DNA from: Bacteroidales bacterium
GTDB lineage: Bacteria; Bacteroidota; Bacteroidia; Bacteroidales; JAIOZK01
DNA: 64,000 bases
NCBI GenBank assembly: GCA_021740625.1
Contig: JAIOZK010000005.1
Coordinates: 62,001 to 126,000, forward strand
Direction: 5' to 3'
A program made the position numbers and the translations under genes. Below are positions 1 through 9,565 of the stretch, piece after piece; the stretch's first letter is position 1, and each line of letters starts with the position of its first letter. The notes below the pieces were generated by a model. The model had not been told where the DNA came from and made no database searches. It saw only the letters and a list, made by a program, of their open reading frames with translations.

Positions 1-713
1 TCATAACTTACATCTGCCATCCAGGCTACACCTGTTTGTGTAATGGTGAAAGCATCCGGGATAAGCCTGTAAGGAGGTACATCAGTGTCATTATGTTGTG
101 TGGGAGACGCAGGATCAACTGCTGTTAATGCATTGATACCATATCCGTAGCCACCCCATGCATCGTTTGTGCTGGAAAGGGTAGGAGCGAAATAAGTATA
201 ATAAGCTGCAGCCGGATCAGTATTTCCCATGGGGTTAACAATGGCGCCCTGGGGATAGCGGCCTGCATCATCCGGATACTGGCTGCCCGGACCTGTCGGA
301 TCATAAACCTGAATGTCGTTGGTCCAGGTGCCGTCAGCGCCACCTTCCCATGAAACATCATAAGCCAAACGGCTGGTGCCGTATGATGTCGGAGGGTCAG
401 CAACCATCCTGTGTGTAAATACTACAGAATTGATGTTGTTGTCGGCCCAGAGGTAAGTCCTGGGATCGCTGTAAAAACCATAGGCATTGCCTGATGATCC
501 AATGTTAACAAATGTGAGGTCCCTGCCGTTTACCGAGTATACCTGGCTGGGCTTCTGTTCGTTTGCTGATGTTATGGGGCTCGCCTTTTCGACCACATTC
601 TCAATGATCTGGGTTTTGGGAGCATCCATACTCATCGGCTTGATCTGCTGGGATTGAGCAAAGGTAAAGGTACCGAGACTCAATGCCATAACAATGAGTA
701 AAATTCTCTTCAT
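1..713 (-). CDS. Secreted protein, N-terminal part (paralogue of the T9SS protein at 37247)
   Basis: This gene runs off the left edge; 237 codons are visible, starting at the ATG complementary to 711-713. Residues 1-19 form a signal peptide (Lys-Arg, a hydrophobic core, cleavage near TFA/QS). The rest is closely similar along its visible length to residues 1-240 of the protein at 37247-39217, sharing stretches such as TQIIENVVEK, SSGNAYGFYSDPR and RMVADPPTSYG. By that comparison the missing C-terminus probably carries Asp-box-like repeats and a T9SS sorting domain, but this cannot be seen. It is probably exported and placed on the surface or released. The function of this family is unknown to me. 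A promoter-like site lies about 50 bp upstream. Confidence 0.8.
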   Translation of the reverse strand, partial: MKRILLIVMALSLGTFTFAQSQQIKPMSMDAPKTQIIENVVEKASPITSANEQKPSQVYSVNGRDLTFVNIGSSGNAYGFYSDPRTYLWADNNINSVVFTHRMVADPPTSYGTSRLAYDVSWEGGADGTWTNDIQVYDPTGPGSQYPDDAGRYPQGAIVNPMGNTDPAAAYYTYFAPTLSSTNDAWGGYGYGINALTAVDPASPTQHNDTDVPPYRLIPDAFTITQTGVAWMADVSY

Positions 714-762
714 GACTAAAAAGTTTTAAAAGGTTAATGTTTATTTAATTATTCTATGCATG

Positions 763-796
763 CAAATATAAAATATTTGTTAAGATGGTTAACAAA
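763..796 (-). promoter_or_regulatory. Bacteroidota-type promoter for the secreted protein gene
   Basis: On the minus strand a TAnnTTTG -7 box (plus-strand CAAATATA, 763-770) is preceded by TTTG (plus-strand CAAA, 793-796) with a 22-bp spacer. Both match the known Bacteroidota consensus. The position predicts a leader of about 40 nt before the start codon at 713. Confidence 0.5.
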
Positions 797-982
797 TAAT
801 TTACATTTGGATCCAGTGTGCATAGATTAGACCGCAGAAGTCTGTCATGGTTGCTTTGCAGAAGATTTTGTTACATATATAAAATTAGTATATGTATTTC
901 AGAATGAGCAATGTAAAAACAGGCCTGTTGTTTTATTCAGTTTACGGTAGCCCTAAATCAGTATCCGGTTTTGCTATATAGG

Positions 983-2167
983 TTAATGGTTGTTATATTT
1001 GGTGTCGACCGGAATGGTTTCGTATCTTGATTGAAGATCTTTTTGTCCGAAAACGATACGGTATGTAATATGCCGTTTGGAAAAATCACCTCCAACTGCA
1101 TCGTGCAAAGCCCGCATTTTGGGATTGAAATCTCCCACCCAGGAGAGTTCGATCTCGGTATATTGTGGTCTCTTTTTCATGACCGGATGCATATGTTTGA
1201 AAATAGCGGACTCTATTCCCTTTCTCTGAAATTCCGGAACAACGCCCATTACCGTTATGCGTGTGCGACTGATTTTTTTCTGATTCTTCAGGATTAGAAA
1301 TCTGAGTTTGTTCCAAAAATTCAATTTGCCCCCGAAATATTTGAATATCTGGTTGGCATCGGGAAACATCACCAGGAAAGCAATGGGTTTACCCTCAAAA
1401 TAGGCGAACCAGATAAACTCTTCAATCAGGATTGGTTTTGCTTTTTCAAGTTGTTTGTAAAGGTCTTCCTTGTTGATGGGCGTGAAGTTTTCATGAAATT
1501 TCCAGGCTTCGTCGTAAACACTTTTGAGATCCGTGATAAACTTTTCAGCCTCGCTGTATTTGAAGTGTTTGCACTCATAACCCGGTTTTCTCAAAACCCA
1601 TTCGGCGATCTTCCAGAATCTTTCCGGAAAAGGAACCGTGAGATCGAGTTTGTTGGTGACCTGTTCAAAGTAAGGCTTAAAACCATATTCCTCGAAAAAT
1701 TCCTTGTAATAGGATGGATGATAATTCATGCCATAACTGGGGGGGGTAAAGCCTTCTACCAGCAAGCCCCAGAAATTATCATTCTCACCGAAATTGATCG
1801 GCCCGTCCATGGCCTTCATCCCTTTGTTTTCCAGCCATTTTTTACATTGATCAAACAAAAGAAAAGCCGCATCCTTGTCTCGGATGCATTCGAAAAAACC
1901 CATGCCACCGGTTGGTTGATTGTAATTGTATGCTTTCTTTTCGTTGATAAATGCTGCTACTCTTCCAACCGTCTTTCCTTGCTCGTTTTCAAGATACCAG
2001 CGGCAAGCATCACCATGGGTAAAAAACACGTTCTTATCCGGGGTAAAAACATTCTCTACCTCAATATCCAGGGGTCTGATATAGTTTTCATCACCGGTGT
2101 AGATATTATCAACAACATCAAGAAACTTCCGTGCATCTTTTTTATCTTTTACCTCAATAATTTTCAT
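983..2167 (-). CDS. GNAT-family N-acetyltransferase
   Basis: 394 aa, single gene. The C-terminal half has an acetyl-CoA-binding loop of GNAT type, VVPEFQRKGIESAI around residues 309-322, followed by a helix and the typical late strand. The N-terminal half contains DGPINFGENDNFWG (121-134) and YYKEFFEEYGF (153-163), motifs I associate with a family of large cytosolic GNAT proteins found across Bacteroidota and related to E. coli YghO. The substrate is unknown. There is no signal peptide or membrane segment. It is flanked by divergent or unrelated genes, so context does not help. A -7 box at 2194-2201 supports the chosen start. Confidence 0.72.
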   Translation of the reverse strand: MKIIEVKDKKDARKFLDVVDNIYTGDENYIRPLDIEVENVFTPDKNVFFTHGDACRWYLENEQGKTVGRVAAFINEKKAYNYNQPTGGMGFFECIRDKDAAFLLFDQCKKWLENKGMKAMDGPINFGENDNFWGLLVEGFTPPSYGMNYHPSYYKEFFEEYGFKPYFEQVTNKLDLTVPFPERFWKIAEWVLRKPGYECKHFKYSEAEKFITDLKSVYDEAWKFHENFTPINKEDLYKQLEKAKPILIEEFIWFAYFEGKPIAFLVMFPDANQIFKYFGGKLNFWNKLRFLILKNQKKISRTRITVMGVVPEFQRKGIESAIFKHMHPVMKKRPQYTEIELSWVGDFNPKMRALHDAVGGDFSKRHITYRIVFGQKDLQSRYETIPVDTKYNNH

Positions 2168-2193
2168 CTTACGAGCCTTTTATGATCGGGCTA

Positions 2194-2201
2194 CAAAAGT
2201 A
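2194..2201 (-). promoter_or_regulatory. -7 box (TAnnTTTG) for the GNAT gene
   Basis: Plus-strand CAAAAGTA reads TACTTTTG on the minus strand, an exact TAnnTTTG match 27 bp upstream of the start codon. No convincing -33 TTTG is present at the usual distance. Confidence 0.4.
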
Positions 2202-2290
2202 AATTAAATCTGAGAGATCCTTTTGCGAAAACATAAATACTTTGCCGGAGTCATTTATCAGAAATCCCCGATTCTCTCGTTATAACTGAT

Positions 2291-2298
2291 TATATTTG
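2291..2298 (+). promoter_or_regulatory. -7 box (TAnnTTTG) for the LptF/LptG gene
   Basis: TATATTTG lies 20 bp before the GTG start at 2319 and probably drives the permease/glycosyltransferase operon. No clear -33 element is seen. Confidence 0.45.
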
Positions 2299-2318
2299 CA
2301 AAAATGCATTGCTGAAAA

Positions 2319-3740
2319 GTGAAACGCCTTTACATATTTGTTATTAAATCATACCTGGGACCCCTGGTGATGACTTTCTTCATTTCACTGTTTATCCTGG
2401 TAATGCAGTTCCTGTGGAAATATGTTGACGACCTTGTCGGAAAAGGCCTGGAGTGGTACCTGGTGATCGAATTGCTGTTTTATGCTTCTTCCACCTTTGT
2501 TCCATTGGCCCTGCCACTGGCCATATTGCTCTCTTCGCTGATGACTTTCGGCAATCTCGGGGAACATTACGAGCTGGTTGCTATGAAAGCTGCAGGCATC
2601 AGCTTGTGGAAGGTCATGAAGCCCCTGATCATCCTGACCGTTTTTATTTCCATGCTGGCTTTCTACTTTTCCAACAATATATTGCCGGCTGCCAACCTGA
2701 AATTTACTTCACTGCTATATGATATCAAAAAGAAAAAACTCGCTTTCAATATCCAGGAAGGTATTTTTTACAATGGGATGGAAGGCTTTACCATTCGCAT
2801 TGGCAAGAAAGATAAAGATGGTGTAGGCATCAATGATGTGATGATCTACAATCACACAAAAAAACTTGGCAATATCGATGTAACCACTGCCAAATCAGGC
2901 AAGATGGAATCCACACCTGACGGACGATATATTATTTTTACCTTATACGATGGATACAATTACCAGGAGAAAGTTGACCAACGGGATTACAGGGTCAGGA
3001 GGCCTTTTGAGCGAACTCATTTTGAAGAGGAGGTGCGGAGATTTGACCTCCGGTCTTTCGAGTTGAACAGAACAGACGAAGACCTCTTCAGGGATCATTA
3101 CCGCATGCTGGATATTCAGCAGCTTTCACAAGCCATAGATTCTCTCGATAAAAAACACAAAAGAAAGGACAGTTCGTTCAATGCAAAGTTTGAAAACAAC
3201 TATAATTTCTACCCCAGGATTGATACGGCAACAAAAATCCCGCAGGATACCCTGAGAAAAAAGGATACCATGATTCTAAATAATTTTGATGAAGCTTCTC
3301 ATGCAAGGATTATTCAATACGCTCTCGACAATGCAAAAAGTGTTGCCAACAATATTGAATTCAACAAGAATATCCTTTTATCCGATGAAAAGCTGATCGT
3401 TAAGCACAGGATCGAATGGCATCGGAAATTCACGCTCTCCCTGGCATGCCTGGTTTTGTTCTTTATCGGGGCACCCCTGGGAGCCATCATCAGGAAAGGC
3501 GGCCTGGGACTTCCCGTGGTTGTTTCGGTTTTGTTTTTTATCCTGTTTCATATTACTTCCATCACCGGTGAAAAATATGCCAAAGAACTTGCATTGGATG
3601 TTACAACGGGTATGTGGATATCCACAGCATTTCTCTTCCCCCTGGGATTGTTTCTGACCATCAAGGCTACCTCTGATTCGCCATTGCTTGATACGGACGC
3701 CTGGCGCAAAACCATTCTAAAAATATTGGGTAAACGATGA
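2319..3740 (+). CDS. LptF/LptG-family LPS export permease
   Basis: 473 aa, YjgP/YjgQ family: an inner-membrane permease subunit of the Lpt complex that, with the LptB ATPase, extracts lipopolysaccharide toward the outer membrane. The layout is typical: three N-terminal membrane segments (about 12-32, 55-80, 100-120), a long soluble periplasmic domain (about 130-360), and three C-terminal segments (about 368-450) including the LGLPVVVSVLFF region. The domain is longer than in E. coli LptF/LptG (about 360 aa) because of an insert around 230-330, as is common in Bacteroidota. Translation starts at GTG 2319; an ATG just upstream is stopped at once. It overlaps the next gene by four bases (ATGA), implying translational coupling with the glycosyltransferases. 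Confidence 0.88.
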   Translation: MKRLYIFVIKSYLGPLVMTFFISLFILVMQFLWKYVDDLVGKGLEWYLVIELLFYASSTFVPLALPLAILLSSLMTFGNLGEHYELVAMKAAGISLWKVMKPLIILTVFISMLAFYFSNNILPAANLKFTSLLYDIKKKKLAFNIQEGIFYNGMEGFTIRIGKKDKDGVGINDVMIYNHTKKLGNIDVTTAKSGKMESTPDGRYIIFTLYDGYNYQEKVDQRDYRVRRPFERTHFEEEVRRFDLRSFELNRTDEDLFRDHYRMLDIQQLSQAIDSLDKKHKRKDSSFNAKFENNYNFYPRIDTATKIPQDTLRKKDTMILNNFDEASHARIIQYALDNAKSVANNIEFNKNILLSDEKLIVKHRIEWHRKFTLSLACLVLFFIGAPLGAIIRKGGLGLPVVVSVLFFILFHITSITGEKYAKELALDVTTGMWISTAFLFPLGLFLTIKATSDSPLLDTDAWRKTILKILGKR

Positions 3741-4930
3741 ACATCCTGATCATATGCAATAAGTCACCTTTTCCGCCCAAAGAAGGCGGCCCCATTGCCA
3801 TGAACGCCATCATACAGGGGCTGGTATCAGCAGGGCACAGGGTGAAGGTACTGGGTATCAATACCAATAAATACCATATCCCGGAAGATCAAATCCCTGT
3901 GAACTATAAAAAGCAAACGGATATTGAACTCGCCTATATCGATCTTTCCATCAAGCCGGTCGATGCCTTTCTCAATCTGTTTACGAACAAGTCATATCAT
4001 GTTCAGAGATTTATATCGAAGAACTTTGAGGAAAGACTGAAAAATATTCTGCAATCCCATACCTTTGATATCATACAGTTTGAAACCCTCTTTATAACAC
4101 CCTATCTGGATATGATACGTTCTCTTTCGGATGCAAGGATCGTACTGAGAGCCCATAACATCGAACATCTCATCTGGGAAAGGATTGCCGGGCTAACCCA
4201 TAATCCGTTGAAACGGTTCTACCTGAAACACCTGGCCCGTACCCTGAAAAATTATGAGCTTTCCGCTCTTGATCATTTTGATGGCATCGCGACCATCACA
4301 CAACAGGACAAAAGTTTTTTCGAACAGCATACCCAAATACCTGTTATTGATATTTCGTTTGGTGTTGACCTGAATAAATTTCCCTTGCCAAAAGACGATT
4401 TCGAATTTCCATCCCTTTTCCACATCGGCTCGATGAACTGGATTCCCAACATTGAAGGGATCAGATGGTTTCTGGATCATGTTTGGCTGGATATTCACAG
4501 GGAATTTCCCAAACTGAAATTTTACCTCGCAGGCAGGGAAATGCCGAAATGGCTTTACAAGGCTGCTTATCCAAATGTTGTAGTGATTGGGGAAGTGGAT
4601 GATGCCTGGGAATTCATGCAGTCAAAAGCCATTATGCTTGTTCCCCTGCTTTCGGGGAGTGGCATCAGGATCAAGATCATTGAAGGAATGGCATTGGGCA
4701 AAGCAGTCATATCTACCCGTATCGGCGCCGAGGGAATCAATTGCCGTCATGGAAGTGATATTTTACTGGCCGATGATCCCGGAGAATTCAGAGAAGCCAT
4801 CAACAAGTGTTACCGTGATATTGAATTTACGCATCAACTGGGCAAAAATGCACGCAGCGTAATCGAAAGCTTTCATAACAATGAAAAAATAATTGCATCC
4901 CTGCTTGCATTTTATCATAAAATTTTATGA
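3737..4930 (+). CDS. Glycosyltransferase, GT4-like
   Basis: 397 aa GT-B glycosyltransferase, probably using a nucleotide-sugar donor at the inner face of the membrane. The N-terminal acceptor domain begins MNILIICNKSPFPPKEGG, the glycine-rich loop of GT4 enzymes. The C-terminal donor domain has HIGSMNWIPNIEG and the E-x7-E type region GSGIRIKIIEGMALGKAV followed by TRIGAEGI. Its start overlaps the LptF/LptG stop (ATGA) and a second glycosyltransferase follows after 43 bases, so the three genes look like one operon for surface glycan or LPS. The donor and acceptor cannot be inferred. Confidence 0.85.
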   Translation: MNILIICNKSPFPPKEGGPIAMNAIIQGLVSAGHRVKVLGINTNKYHIPEDQIPVNYKKQTDIELAYIDLSIKPVDAFLNLFTNKSYHVQRFISKNFEERLKNILQSHTFDIIQFETLFITPYLDMIRSLSDARIVLRAHNIEHLIWERIAGLTHNPLKRFYLKHLARTLKNYELSALDHFDGIATITQQDKSFFEQHTQIPVIDISFGVDLNKFPLPKDDFEFPSLFHIGSMNWIPNIEGIRWFLDHVWLDIHREFPKLKFYLAGREMPKWLYKAAYPNVVVIGEVDDAWEFMQSKAIMLVPLLSGSGIRIKIIEGMALGKAVISTRIGAEGINCRHGSDILLADDPGEFREAINKCYRDIEFTHQLGKNARSVIESFHNNEKIIASLLAFYHKIL

Positions 4931-4973
4931 ATTTTGGCATTCGAAAACGATGCAAACACAGAGCGAGTCAAGG

Positions 4974-6140
4974 ATGAATCTACTGATCATACTTCCACGA
5001 ATACCGTATCCACTCGAAAAAGGCGATAAACTCCGTGCATTCAATCATGTAAAATATCTTTCCCGGAACAATGATATACACCTGGTTTGTCTGAACGACA
5101 GCAAAGTGAGCAAGCAGGATGCGTTTCAGGCAGTTCAGCCCTATGTGCAGTCAGTCCGTTTTATCGACCTTTCGCTTTTTTGCAGGATCATCAACCTGAT
5201 TCGGGCCTTTTTTTCGGGGAAACCTTTGCAGGTAGGGTATTTTTACAGCACAAGGGCGCATAAAGAGATCAAAAAGTTCATCCGGGAAAGTGCTCCTGGT
5301 CATATCTTTTGCCAACTCGTGAGAACCGCCGAATATGCCAGGTATGAAAAAATCCCGAAAACCCTGGATTACCAGGATGTGTTTTCGAAAGGAGTGGAAA
5401 GAAGGATCAAATCTTCCTCATGGTACAAAAGACCTTTTCTGAAGATGGAATATAAAAGATTGCTGGTTTATGAAAACCGGATCTTCGATTATTTCAGCAA
5501 CAAAGTTATCATTTCGAAACCTGACCGGGAACTTATTCCACATCCTGAACGGGAAAAAATTGAAGTGATCATCAATGGTGTGGATACTGATTTTTTTACA
5601 CCCATGGACTGTGAAAAAAAATACGACCTGGTATTTACCGGCAACATGGCCTATCCGCCCAATGTAAATGCTGTGGAATTTATAGCTTACCGGCTGATGC
5701 CCCTTCTCAAAAAGAGAAAACCCGGTATCAGGGTTCTGATTGCCGGAGCTACACCCGACAAACGTGTAAAAGCCGTGGCATCCGATAATATAAAAGTCAG
5801 TGGATGGGTGGATGATATTCGTGAAAGTTACGCCTCTGCCCGGATTTTTATTGCCCCCATGCAGATCGGTACCGGTCTGCAAAACAAGTTGCTGGAGGCC
5901 ATGGCCATGAAAATACCCAGCATTACCTCCCCGCTTGCAAACAAAGCTTTGGAGGCCAGGCCTGGGGAAGAGATCCTGATCGGAGAAACAGCCCAGGAAT
6001 ATGCTGATCATATATTTCACCTGCTGGAGGATGGTGATTTTGCAGAGCAAATTGCCAGCCGGGCTTATCACTTTGTTCATAACAATTATAATTGGCAATC
6101 GGCTACTGCTCCGCTGGAAAGGATCATGAAAAACACATGA
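4974..6140 (+). CDS. Glycosyltransferase, TIGR03087-like (GT4)
   Basis: 388 aa GT-B glycosyltransferase. The start is set at ATG 4974 because the GT-B fold begins directly with MNLLIILPRIPYPLEKGD; in-frame starts at 4893 and 4950 would only add a non-conserved tail, the first overlapping the upstream gene. The donor-binding half contains DLVFTGNMAYPPNVNAV, VSGWVDDIRESYASA and IGTGLQNKLLEAMAMKIP. The order and motifs recall the PEP-CTERM/EpsH-associated sugar transferase family (TIGR03087), although no exosortase genes are visible here. It probably adds a sugar in the same pathway as the preceding glycosyltransferase. Confidence 0.83.
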   Translation: MNLLIILPRIPYPLEKGDKLRAFNHVKYLSRNNDIHLVCLNDSKVSKQDAFQAVQPYVQSVRFIDLSLFCRIINLIRAFFSGKPLQVGYFYSTRAHKEIKKFIRESAPGHIFCQLVRTAEYARYEKIPKTLDYQDVFSKGVERRIKSSSWYKRPFLKMEYKRLLVYENRIFDYFSNKVIISKPDRELIPHPEREKIEVIINGVDTDFFTPMDCEKKYDLVFTGNMAYPPNVNAVEFIAYRLMPLLKKRKPGIRVLIAGATPDKRVKAVASDNIKVSGWVDDIRESYASARIFIAPMQIGTGLQNKLLEAMAMKIPSITSPLANKALEARPGEEILIGETAQEYADHIFHLLEDGDFAEQIASRAYHFVHNNYNWQSATAPLERIMKNT

Positions 6141-6199
6141 TCGCTTTGTTCGGAAGATTCTTAAATGATTATTAATTTTATAATTCAGCAAACAGCATT

Positions 6200-6673
6200 A
6201 TGATCAAAATAGATGAAAAGTTTATTGGTGATGTTTCGTTCCGGGCCAGGAAATCGGAGCGGAAAAGGATGAATCATAATTTTCATGAATTCCCGGAAGA
6301 TACCTTGCAGCGCATGCTGAATGCCATTGAGCCGGGTACTTACATACAACCCCATAAACATGAAAATCCGGATAAGCGGGAAGCATTTTTTGTTTTGCGT
6401 GGAAGAATAGCCGTAGTGGAATTTGATGATGACGGAAGGGTTGTGGATCATATTGTGCTGGATGCAAGGAAAGGAAAATATGGTGCGGAGATATCCCCGC
6501 GCACCTGGCATGTGATCATTTCCCTGGAACCCGGGTCGGTGGCCTATGAAGTTAAAGACGGTCCTTACGACCCTGAAAATGATAAAATCTTTGCTCCCTG
6601 GGCACCTGCAGAAGGAGAACCTCATGCTGAGGAATTTAACGAAAAGCTGGTCCGGGAACTGAAGCTGGGTTAA
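6200..6673 (+). CDS. WbuC-family cupin-fold protein
   Basis: 157 aa. Small cupin barrel with metal-binding residues in [20 protein letters not shown] (H-x-H and a later Glu), [16 protein letters not shown], and a late His in [15 protein letters not shown]. Members of this family (WbuC) are often encoded in O-antigen clusters; their reaction is not established to my knowledge. The location 59 bases after two glycosyltransferases agrees with a role in surface polysaccharide metabolism, as an inference. No signal peptide; cytosolic. Confidence 0.82.
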   Translation: MIKIDEKFIGDVSFRARKSERKRMNHNFHEFPEDTLQRMLNAIEPGTYIQPHKHENPDKREAFFVLRGRIAVVEFDDDGRVVDHIVLDARKGKYGAEISPRTWHVIISLEPGSVAYEVKDGPYDPENDKIFAPWAPAEGEPHAEEFNEKLVRELKLG

Positions 6674-6689
6674 TGTATTTTATTTCTCA

Positions 6690-6697
6690 TACCTTTG
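6690..6697 (+). promoter_or_regulatory. -7 box (TAnnTTTG) for hisS
   Basis: TACCTTTG lies 28 bp before the hisS ATG at 6726, an exact consensus match. No -33 TTTG at the expected distance. Confidence 0.45.
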
Positions 6698-6725
6698 CAA
6701 AAACCTAATTGAAAAAATTGAGGAT

Positions 6726-8087
6726 ATGGCCAATAAACCTTCCATCCCCAAAGGTACACGCGACTTTTCACCGCAGGAGATGATGCGACGAAATTATATT
6801 TTTGATACCATCAAGGAAGTTTTTAAAAAGTATGGTTATCAGCCCATCGAAACACCTGCCATGGAAAATCTCAGTACGCTGCTTGGTAAATATGGTGATG
6901 AGGGCGACCGCTTATTGTTTAAAATTTTGAACTCAGGGGATTTCCTCAAGAAAACACGCAGTGCAGATTTTGATGATCTTTCCAGGCTTGCATTGAAAAT
7001 ATCTGAGAAAGGCTTGCGCTACGATCTTACCGTACCCTTTGCCCGTTACGTTGTTCAAAATCAGCATGACATCAGTTTCCCGTTCAAGCGCTATCAAATA
7101 CAGCCTGTTTGGCGTGCTGATAAACCGCAGAAGGGACGTTACCGCGAATTTTTTCAATGCGATGTAGACGTGATCGGGAGCCGGTCAATGTTGAATGAGG
7201 TGGAGCTGATCCAGATCATCGATGAAGTTTTTGGCAAATTAGGTGTAGCCTGTGAAATCAAACTGAACAACCGCAAGATCCTGGCGGGTATCGCAGAAGT
7301 GATCGGGGAAAAGGACAAGATCACGGAAATTACGGTTGCCATCGACAAACTGGATAAAATAGGACTTGAAAAGGTTAATCAGGAATTACAGGACAAAGGG
7401 GTAAGCAGAGAAGCCATAGAGAGATTGCAGCCCATCCTGATGCTGGAAGGACTGCTCAAGGAAAAGTTTCCCAAACTCATGGAAATTCTGAAGGATTCGG
7501 AAACAGGGATGAAAGGTTTGAATGAGCTTATGTCGGTCATGCATCATTTAAAAGACCTCAACCTGAATACCAAATGGAACCTGGATCTTACCCTGGCCCG
7601 CGGACTGGATTATTATACCGGGGCCATCATCGAAGTGGTGGCCAAAGATGTAAAGATCGGTAGTATTTGCGGAGGAGGACGCTACGATGACCTGACCGGA
7701 ATATTCGGCCTTCCGGATGTTTCCGGTGTGGGGATTTCCTTCGGGGCCGACCGCATCTATGATGTGATGATGGAAAAAGAGCTATTCCCGGAAGAAACAG
7801 AAGCCAGTACACAGGTCATGTTTGTAAATTTTGGTGATGAAGAAGCAAAATATTGTTTGCCGCTTGTTAGCCAATTGAGGGAGGCCGGCATACCGACAGA
7901 ATTGTTTCCAGATGCTGCCAAAATGAAAAAACAAATGAATTATGCCAACAAGAATAATATACCTTATGTAATACTTGTGGGTTCTGAGGAAATGAAGTCC
8001 GGTGAATTGAGTTTGAAAAATATGAAAAGCGGTGAGCAACAAAAAATATCTGCCAACTCCCTGACCGGTTTTTTTATGAATAAATGA
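6726..8087 (+). CDS. hisS: Histidyl-tRNA synthetase
   Basis: 453 aa class II aminoacyl-tRNA synthetase that charges tRNA-His. Seen in order: the N-terminal KGTRDFSP motif (9-16), motif 2 with [15 protein letters not shown], the histidine-specific signature [15 protein letters not shown], a GGGRYDDL loop, motif 3 [14 protein letters not shown], and a C-terminal anticodon-binding domain. The length is normal for the family. Its 3' end overlaps the convergent thioredoxin-like gene by 14 bases. Confidence 0.97.
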   Translation: MANKPSIPKGTRDFSPQEMMRRNYIFDTIKEVFKKYGYQPIETPAMENLSTLLGKYGDEGDRLLFKILNSGDFLKKTRSADFDDLSRLALKISEKGLRYDLTVPFARYVVQNQHDISFPFKRYQIQPVWRADKPQKGRYREFFQCDVDVIGSRSMLNEVELIQIIDEVFGKLGVACEIKLNNRKILAGIAEVIGEKDKITEITVAIDKLDKIGLEKVNQELQDKGVSREAIERLQPILMLEGLLKEKFPKLMEILKDSETGMKGLNELMSVMHHLKDLNLNTKWNLDLTLARGLDYYTGAIIEVVAKDVKIGSICGGGRYDDLTGIFGLPDVSGVGISFGADRIYDVMMEKELFPEETEASTQVMFVNFGDEEAKYCLPLVSQLREAGIPTELFPDAAKMKKQMNYANKNNIPYVILVGSEEMKSGELSLKNMKSGEQQKISANSLTGFFMNK

Positions 8088-8403
8088 TACGATAAGGCCT
8101 GCTGATGGCTTCTTCGAGCTGATCCAGGGCCACGTATTTGCTGAACCGCCTGCTTTCTTTTCCCTGCACGAACAGCACAATCAGCGGATTGGCAAATACT
8201 TCGAATGCTGCATTGAGTTCCGGTTGTTGTTCAGAATTTATATAAATCATTTTTGCCTCGGGATACCTGTCCATAAGCGATTCCACTTTCGGCCTGAGTG
8301 CAAGGCATGGCTGGCATGCATCATTGTAAAAATACAGCAACAGAATATCTTTCAACCGCAAATGTTCTTTAACTTCCCCGCTTGAGCTTATAATCTCTGG
8401 CAT
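8074..8403 (-). CDS. Thioredoxin-fold protein with CQPC active site
   Basis: 109 aa, thioredoxin size, without signal peptide. The redox motif C30-Q-P-C33 sits at the start of the first long helix ([14 protein letters not shown]), and ANPLIVLF provides the conserved cis-Pro region, with Asn in place of the usual Thr before Pro. CQPC differs from the classical CGPC, so redox potential and partners may differ. The gene starts four bases after the propeller lipoprotein stop, so the two are probably co-transcribed. It is convergent with hisS, overlapping it by 14 bases. Confidence 0.8.
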   Translation of the reverse strand: MPEIISSSGEVKEHLRLKDILLLYFYNDACQPCLALRPKVESLMDRYPEAKMIYINSEQQPELNAAFEVFANPLIVLFVQGKESRRFSKYVALDQLEEAISRPYRIIYS

Positions 8404-8407
8404 AAGA

Positions 8408-9415
8408 CTAATTGTTCCCTATGTATTTATAAATAATGGGATCTGTTTCATTCTTAACATGGCCGACGATCCAGCCGTGATCCTCATCACTGAAGTGGAT
8501 ACTTTTCAAGGTTGATGGGATTGATACACCGTTCCGCTCCCAGTAAACGCCGCCATCGGTCGTGATGAACACATCGCTGTTATGACCACAGCACCAGGCC
8601 AGCTTGTCTGTAATATACTGTACTTCATAAAGATCAAAAATGGAAATCTCATAGGCATGGTACCAGGTTTCTCCTGCATCATTGGTGTTTACAAAGGTGC
8701 CCCTGTTTCCGACCATAAAGCCTTCGTTCTTATTTGGGAAGCTGATGCTGTTCAAAGTTTCGTTGCTCACATTGTTGCCGAACTCCCATTTTTCACCCCC
8801 ATCAAAGGTTTGAATAATGGCACCTCCGTAGCCGCATGCATAACCATTGTTAGCATCTGTAAAAAGTACATCGTTCAATCCCAGGGCATCTTCGGGCGGG
8901 AATTGCCACTGCCAGCCACCACCCAGGTGACCACCGTTTTCCGTATGCAGGATTACCGCATTGTTCTCATCATCCGTTCCCACGATCCAGCCTTGCTGGT
9001 TTTCTATGAAGTGGATACCGTTTAAATCGGCAAAGGTCGGGCTTGCCTGGTTTGTCCAGGAACTGCCTGTGTCGGCCGAGAACAATATGGTTCCGTTCTC
9101 CCCGACGATCCACATATTCTTATCATTGAAATAATGAAAATCCAACAGGTTCTCGGATTCGTATTTAAGCTGTGTCCATGTGTTTCCACTGTCGAGGCTT
9201 CTCAGGATCACGCCTGAGTCTCCAATGATCCATCCTTTTGATGGATCTGCAAAGTATACTTTGTTCAGTGAGACCTTGAGATCGGGAATTACCACTTCTT
9301 CAAAATCCGGTTCCGGGATGGGTGTGTCTGGTGGGTCATCTTCCTTACAACTACTTTGTAAAAGTAATCCGAATGAAATAATTGTGATGCCGGCAAGTAA
9401 AAAGCTTCTTTTCAT
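8408..9415 (-). CDS. Ycf48/HCF136-like seven-repeat beta-propeller lipoprotein
   Basis: 335 aa counted from the ATG at 9415; an ATG two codons upstream is also possible. A lipoprotein signal ends at Cys23 (LLLQSSC), so the protein is probably anchored in the outer membrane or on the surface. The mature part holds seven repeats of about 40 residues with the pattern GWIIGDSGVILRS...SGNTWTQ, each ending in an aromatic Trp strand, as in the Ycf48/HCF136 propeller family. In phototrophs that family assists photosystem II assembly; in Bacteroidota the role is unknown. The thioredoxin-like gene follows directly. A full -33/-7 promoter lies upstream. Confidence 0.78.
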   Translation of the reverse strand: MKRSFLLAGITIISFGLLLQSSCKEDDPPDTPIPEPDFEEVVIPDLKVSLNKVYFADPSKGWIIGDSGVILRSLDSGNTWTQLKYESENLLDFHYFNDKNMWIVGENGTILFSADTGSSWTNQASPTFADLNGIHFIENQQGWIVGTDDENNAVILHTENGGHLGGGWQWQFPPEDALGLNDVLFTDANNGYACGYGGAIIQTFDGGEKWEFGNNVSNETLNSISFPNKNEGFMVGNRGTFVNTNDAGETWYHAYEISIFDLYEVQYITDKLAWCCGHNSDVFITTDGGVYWERNGVSIPSTLKSIHFSDEDHGWIVGHVKNETDPIIYKYIGNN

Positions 9416-9447
9416 GATCAAAAAATAATAAGGTTGATAAGCTAACG

Positions 9448-9478
9448 CAAAGTTAACCGAATTAATATGAGATTCAAA
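9448..9478 (-). promoter_or_regulatory. Complete Bacteroidota-type promoter for the propeller lipoprotein operon
   Basis: The minus strand shows TTTG (plus-strand CAAA, 9475-9478), a 19-bp spacer, and TAACTTTG (plus-strand CAAAGTTA, 9448-9455). This is the best full match to TTTG-N19-TAnnTTTG in the window. Confidence 0.6.
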
Positions 9479-9537
9479 TTCGTTTCAAATTTAAAAACAT
9501 CATTGTTAATAATTTCACAAATTTCCTTATAAAATGT

Positions 9538-9545
9538 TAATTTTG
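9538..9545 (+). promoter_or_regulatory. -7 box (TAnnTTTG) upstream of the ammonia-lyase gene
   Basis: TAATTTTG matches TAnnTTTG and would start a transcript near 9551, giving a leader of about 135 nt that includes an 18-codon open frame at 9566-9622. No good -33 element is seen. Confidence 0.4.
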
Positions 9546-9565
9546 CAGAAAATAATAACGTATTT

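Noticed and set aside
4893-4973. Upstream start for the second glycosyltransferase
   Set aside because: It adds 27 non-conserved residues and overlaps the preceding gene; the GT-B fold starts at 4974.
5418-6191. Long minus-strand open frame of 257 codons
   Set aside because: It lies opposite the second glycosyltransferase, has no family motif and a composition typical of antisense frames.
6726-8403. Antisense regulation through the 14-base overlap of hisS and the thioredoxin gene
   Set aside because: Short 3' overlaps also occur at 22957-22966 and 31852-31855 and look like ordinary compaction.
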